Source: an uncultured Oscillospiraceae bacterium
Lineage (GTDB): Bacteria > Bacillota > Clostridia > Oscillospirales > Oscillospiraceae
NCBI GenBank assembly: GCA_934515035.1
Contig: CAKSXP010000149.1
Span: 1 to 5,033 of the forward strand
Direction of reading: 5' to 3'
Length of the DNA stretch: 5,033 bases
The position numbers and the translations under genes were made by a program. Positions 1 to 5,033 of the stretch are shown here, piece after piece; position 1 is the stretch's first letter; each line of letters opens with the position of its first letter. Under the pieces are notes generated by a model that saw nothing but the letters and a program-made list of their open reading frames with translations, had not been told where the DNA came from and ran no database searches.

Positions 1-184
1 TCGGGTGACAAGAGCAGACACGGTTTTGACGGGCAGAAATGCGCCCATGCGGCGTCAATGCCCTTGACAATACGGAAAGTATTCTCTGCGGGCCTTTCCT
101 TGTCTGGACGGATTTCTGCACCGGCAAAACTGCCTGCACCTGACAGGGGTGTATCTTCGAGTGATTTTTGGCTTTTGAGCCGCA

Positions 185-202
185 GGTGGGCTGACGCCCA
201 CC
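185..202. repeat. Perfect 7-bp inverted repeat (hairpin)
   Basis: GGTGGGC at 185-191 and GCCCACC at 196-202 are exact reverse complements around a 4-nt TGAC loop. Neither strand has a T-run after the stem, so it is not a canonical intrinsic terminator. It lies about 65 bp upstream of the pgk -10 box, so it would not be in a transcript started there. The structure is seen directly; its role is unknown. Confidence 0.75.
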
Positions 203-204
203 AA

Positions 205-261
205 GACGAAAAGGGCAAAAAGCGCCGGAAAGACGCGCTGTCAGGCGTGTTTGCCCTTGTC
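205..261. repeat. Long interrupted inverted repeat overlapping the pgk -35 region
   Basis: AAGGGCAAA (211-219) is the exact reverse complement of TTTGCCCTT (250-258). The arms extend outward with GAC (205-207) against GTC (259-261) after a 3-nt bulge, and inward with GCGCC (222-226) against GGCGT (244-248, one G-T wobble), leaving a 17-nt central loop. That is about 17 paired positions in 57 bp. The right arm covers the place where the -35 contact of the pgk promoter should be. It could be an operator, part of a mobile palindromic element, or the stem of an RNA read from further upstream. No T-tract follows it, so it is a poor terminator. It does not resemble the CggR operator pattern of repeated CGGGAC/TGTC as I know it. 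Confidence 0.6.
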
Positions 262-276
262 AACCGATGGTATAAT
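248..276 (+). promoter_or_regulatory. Extended -10 sigma-A-type promoter for the pgk operon
   Basis: TATAAT at 271-276 is a perfect -10 box, preceded by TGG at 268-270, which gives the TGn extension that lets RNA polymerase use a promoter with a poor -35. No good -35 is present: TTTGCC (250-255) gives a 15-bp spacer and TGTTTG (248-253) gives 17 bp. The start of transcription would be near 282-285, giving a leader of about 28 nt with room for the ribosome binding site but not for a riboswitch. The distance to pgk and the lack of any other promoter-like pair nearby support the call. Confidence 0.8.
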
Positions 277-311
277 TAAGCAATAAAACTCTGATAAATA
301 CGGAGGCCAAT

Positions 312-1508
312 ATGAATTACAATAAAATGACAGTCAGGGACATCCCCGTGAGAGGCAAAAAGGTCCTTCTCCGCTGCGATTTCAACGTCCCTCTCGACAA
401 GCTGACAGGAAAAATAACAGACGACAAGCGTATACGCGCGGCAGTGCCGACGATACGCTATCTGCTCGAAAACGGCGCGGCCGTCATTGCGTGCTCGCAT
501 CTGGGCCGTCCGAAGGGCGAATGGAAACCGGAACTCAGTCTCCGCCCCGTGGCGGAGCGGCTCTCCAGTCTGCTGGGAACACCGGTCTATATGGCTGCGG
601 ACGTCATCGGAAACAGTGCCAAAACAATGGCTTCTGCCCTGCTTCCCGGCGAGATCATGCTTCTTGAAAACCTTCGCTATCACAAGGAAGAGGAGAAGAA
701 CGATCCGGATTTCGCGCGTGAGCTGGCATCCATGGCCGACATATACGTTTCCGATGCTTTCGGAACGGTGCACCGCGCTCATGCATCCACGGTAGGCGTT
801 GCCGCCTGGCTCCCCGCGGTCGCGGGACTGCTCGTCGAGACCGAGCTTAACGTGATGGGCAAGGCCCTTAACGATCCGAAGCGCCCGTTTGTAGCCATCC
901 TCGGCGGAGCAAAGGTCTCTGACAAGATCGGCGTTATCGACAACCTGCTTGAAAAGGTCGATACGATCATCATCGGCGGCGGCATGGCATATACCTTCAT
1001 AAAGGCGCAGGGCTATTCCATCGGCAAATCCCTGTGCGAAGAGGATAAACTCGAATATGCCTCTTCCGTGATGAAGAAGGCGGAGGAAAAGGGTGTGCGC
1101 ATGCTGCTGCCCATCGACTGCCTTGCCGCGGAGGAGTTCTCCGCCGACGCTGCGCCTATCTATCGTGATTCCTGCGGTATGCCCGATTGGCAGATGGGCA
1201 TGGACATCGGCAAAAAGACGATCGAAGAGTTTTCCGAGGCGATATCCGGGGCCGGGACCGTTATCTGGAACGGACCCATGGGCGTTTTCGAATTTCCCGC
1301 GTTCGCCGGCGGCACCGAAGCAATAGCAAAGGCCATCGCGGAATCCGGCGCCGTATCTATCGTCGGAGGCGGCGACAGCGCCGCTGCGGTCGAAAAGCTT
1401 GGATACGCCGACAAAATGACGCATATCTCTACCGGCGGCGGCGCTTCTCTCGAGTTCCTTGAGGGGCGGGAGCTGCCCGGCGTTGCATGCCTTATGGACA
1501 AAAAATGA
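312..1508 (+). CDS. pgk: Phosphoglycerate kinase
   Basis: Cytosolic glycolytic enzyme that transfers the acyl phosphate of 1,3-bisphosphoglycerate to ADP, giving 3-phosphoglycerate and ATP; it runs in reverse in gluconeogenesis. At 398 residues it has the usual bacterial length. The N-terminal, phosphoglycerate-binding domain shows the family signature [10 protein letters not shown] (18-27, with R21, D23 and N25), R40, SHLGRPKG (62-69), the [13 protein letters not shown] stretch (119-131) and [10 protein letters not shown] (150-159). The C-terminal, nucleotide-binding domain shows GGAKVSDK (198-205), GGGMAYTF (222-229), WNGPMGVFE (319-327), GGGDS (352-356) and STGGGASLE (from 373). ATG 312 is chosen because GGAGG (302-306) sits 5 nt before it and the protein begins as in relatives. 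It is the first gene after the promoter and is followed 25 bp later by tpiA. Nothing in the sequence suggests damage. Confidence 0.98.
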   Translation: MNYNKMTVRDIPVRGKKVLLRCDFNVPLDKLTGKITDDKRIRAAVPTIRYLLENGAAVIACSHLGRPKGEWKPELSLRPVAERLSSLLGTPVYMAADVIGNSAKTMASALLPGEIMLLENLRYHKEEEKNDPDFARELASMADIYVSDAFGTVHRAHASTVGVAAWLPAVAGLLVETELNVMGKALNDPKRPFVAILGGAKVSDKIGVIDNLLEKVDTIIIGGGMAYTFIKAQGYSIGKSLCEEDKLEYASSVMKKAEEKGVRMLLPIDCLAAEEFSADAAPIYRDSCGMPDWQMGMDIGKKTIEEFSEAISGAGTVIWNGPMGVFEFPAFAGGTEAIAKAIAESGAVSIVGGGDSAAAVEKLGYADKMTHISTGGGASLEFLEGRELPGVACLMDKK

Positions 1509-1521
1509 TATTTTCGTTTTC

Positions 1522-1526
1522 AGGAG
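1522..1526 (+). promoter_or_regulatory. Ribosome binding site that fixes the tpiA start
   Basis: AGGAG lies 7 nt before ATG 1534, in the 25-bp gap after pgk. The tpiA frame is open further upstream to an ATG at 1459 inside pgk, which would add 25 residues unlike any triosephosphate isomerase. This site, and the position of the GNWKMN motif 12 residues after the start, favour 1534. Confidence 0.85.
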
Positions 1527-1533
1527 AAAAAAG

Positions 1534-2310
1534 ATGAACAAGAAATACAGGCGGGCAATAATCGCCGGAAACTGGAAAATGAACATGCTTCCGAGCCAGG
1601 TAAAGCCCTATATCGAAACTCTGCGTGCAAGACTGCCGCGAACCAAAACATGCGACACCGTCATCTGCGCCCCCTTCCCCCTTCTCAGCAATCTCTCCCG
1701 CGCCGTCAAGGACAGCCGCATCGCCGTCGGCGCACAGAACGTCAGCGAACACGCCTCCGGCGCCTATACGGGAGAGGTCAACATAGCAATGCTCCGGGAT
1801 CTGGGCGCACGCTTCGTCATCGTCGGGCACTCCGAGCGCCGCACATATTTCGGCGAGACAGACGAGCTTGTAAACGAAAAGGCCAAAGCTCTTTTAAGCT
1901 CCGGAATATCCCCCATCATCTGCGTCGGCGAATCTCTCAAGCAGCGTGAGCGCGGACTCACGCTCGACCACATAACCTATCAGGTCAAATCGGCGCTTTT
2001 CGGCATCGCGCCGGAAAACATGCGCCGCGCCGTTATAGCATATGAACCGATATGGGCTATCGGAACGGGAATGACCGCAACGAGCGAACAGGCTCAGGAG
2101 GTCTGCGAGGCGATAAGAGCCATTATCCGCCGCCTCTACGGAGCGCGTATCGCCAGGGGCGTCAGCATACTCTACGGCGGCTCCATGAATCCCGCAAACG
2201 CGGGCGAGCTTCTCTCAATGCCCGATATCGACGGCGGGCTCATCGGCGGAGCCTCCCTCGACCCCGATAAATTTGCCGATATCATTCTTGCGACCGGTCA
2301 GGAACAATAA
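1534..2310 (+). CDS. tpiA: Triosephosphate isomerase
   Basis: Cytosolic TIM-barrel enzyme, normally a homodimer, that interconverts dihydroxyacetone phosphate and glyceraldehyde 3-phosphate. The 258 residues from ATG 1534 fit the bacterial family length of about 250. Seen in order: GNWKMN (12-17) with active-site N13 and K15; GAQNVSEHASGAYTGE (66-81), a dimer and active-site segment; GHSERR (98-103) with the electrophile H99; CVGES (130-134); AYEPIWAIGTG (169-179) with the catalytic base E171 and the hinged loop 6; YGGSMNP (214-220); and GGASLDP (238-244), the last two forming the phosphate site. Loop 6 reads GTGMTAT where many relatives have Lys in place of M180. The gene lies between pgk and gpmI, and its last codons carry the gpmI ribosome binding site, so translation of the two is probably coupled. 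Confidence 0.98.
   Translation: MNKKYRRAIIAGNWKMNMLPSQVKPYIETLRARLPRTKTCDTVICAPFPLLSNLSRAVKDSRIAVGAQNVSEHASGAYTGEVNIAMLRDLGARFVIVGHSERRTYFGETDELVNEKAKALLSSGISPIICVGESLKQRERGLTLDHITYQVKSALFGIAPENMRRAVIAYEPIWAIGTGMTATSEQAQEVCEAIRAIIRRLYGARIARGVSILYGGSMNPANAGELLSMPDIDGGLIGGASLDPDKFADIILATGQEQ
2300..2303 (+). promoter_or_regulatory. gpmI ribosome binding site inside the end of tpiA
   Basis: AGGA lies 9 nt before ATG 2313 and within the last coding codons of tpiA. It is weaker than the GGAGG sites of pgk and eno, and the tpiA stop is only 2 bp from the gpmI start. Ribosomes finishing tpiA could therefore restart directly on gpmI. The coupling is inference from spacing. Confidence 0.65.
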
Positions 2311-2312
2311 TC

Positions 2313-5033
<2,721 letters not shown>

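Larger units (their letters stand above)
1..311. other. Intergenic region upstream of pgk, no convincing gene
   Basis: This stretch holds the pgk promoter, leader and ribosome binding site at its right end, and two inverted repeats in its middle. Plus-strand frame 1 is open from the left edge to a TAA at 277-279 (92 codons; first ATG at 58). I do not call it a gene: ATG 58 has no purine-rich site before it, the translation is rich in Lys/Arg and matches no family I recognise, the frame runs through both palindromes, and its stop lies on the pgk -10 box. Two minus-strand frames are also open from about 260-275 to the left edge, so the openness reflects a scarcity of stop triplets rather than coding. 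Smaller structures seen are AATAC/GTATT (69-73/79-83), TGCACC/GGTGTA (135-140/148-153) and a CTGCACC direct repeat (116-122 and 134-140). A TTGACA at 64-69 has no matching -10 box. Confidence 0.7.

Noticed and set aside
64..69. Perfect TTGACA as a -35 box of a second promoter
   Set aside because: No -10-like sequence lies 16-18 bp downstream; the position for it reads TGCGGG.
58..279. 73-codon plus-strand frame upstream of pgk
   Set aside because: No ribosome binding site, no recognisable domain, runs through two palindromes and ends on the pgk -10 box. It is better read as noncoding spacer.
283..311. Riboswitch or T-box leader in front of pgk
   Set aside because: The predicted leader is only about 28 nt and shows no structure.
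1459..1533. Longer tpiA start at 1459
   Set aside because: It would overlap pgk by 50 bp and add 25 residues foreign to the family; ATG 1534 has a well-placed AGGAG.
276..1586. 436-codon open frame on the minus strand opposite pgk
   Set aside because: It lies fully antisense to a clear phosphoglycerate kinase, its translation resembles no family, and such frames arise from the C-rich third positions of the real gene.

Overview
The window carries a lower-glycolysis operon, all on the + strand, in the order pgk - tpiA - gpmI - eno. It starts about 30 bp downstream of a recognisable sigma-A-type promoter and runs off the right edge inside eno. The gene order matches the pgk-tpi-pgm-eno part of the Firmicutes gapA operon known from Bacillus subtilis. 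Together with the purine-rich GGAGG-type ribosome binding sites, the cofactor-independent phosphoglycerate mutase and the fairly high G+C with C-rich third codon positions, this suggests a moderately GC-rich member of the Clostridia, perhaps an uncultured gut lineage. That placement is inference; there is no rRNA or other strong marker in the window.

Layout: positions 1-311 hold no gene I can defend. This stretch contains two clear inverted repeats (185-202 and 205-261), a consensus TATAAT box with a TG extension (268-276), a short untranslated leader and the pgk ribosome binding site. Then come pgk (312-1508), a 25-bp gap, tpiA (1534-2310), a 2-bp gap, gpmI (2313-3827), a 19-bp gap, and eno (3847 to the edge; 395 codons seen, roughly the last 30 missing). 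No terminator or second promoter is visible between the genes, so they are probably co-transcribed.

Function: TpiA interconverts dihydroxyacetone phosphate and glyceraldehyde 3-phosphate. Pgk makes ATP from 1,3-bisphosphoglycerate, GpmI converts 3- to 2-phosphoglycerate, and Eno makes phosphoenolpyruvate. The one enzyme of the lower half before pyruvate kinase that is absent is glyceraldehyde-3-phosphate dehydrogenase, which would have to lie elsewhere. All catalytic residues I could check are present in all four enzymes.

I do not see a new biological system here. The parts worth a second look are the palindromic, gene-free 1-280 segment next to the promoter, which may be a dispersed intergenic element or an operator, and a roughly four-residue deletion in the enolase loop just before the catalytic glutamate.
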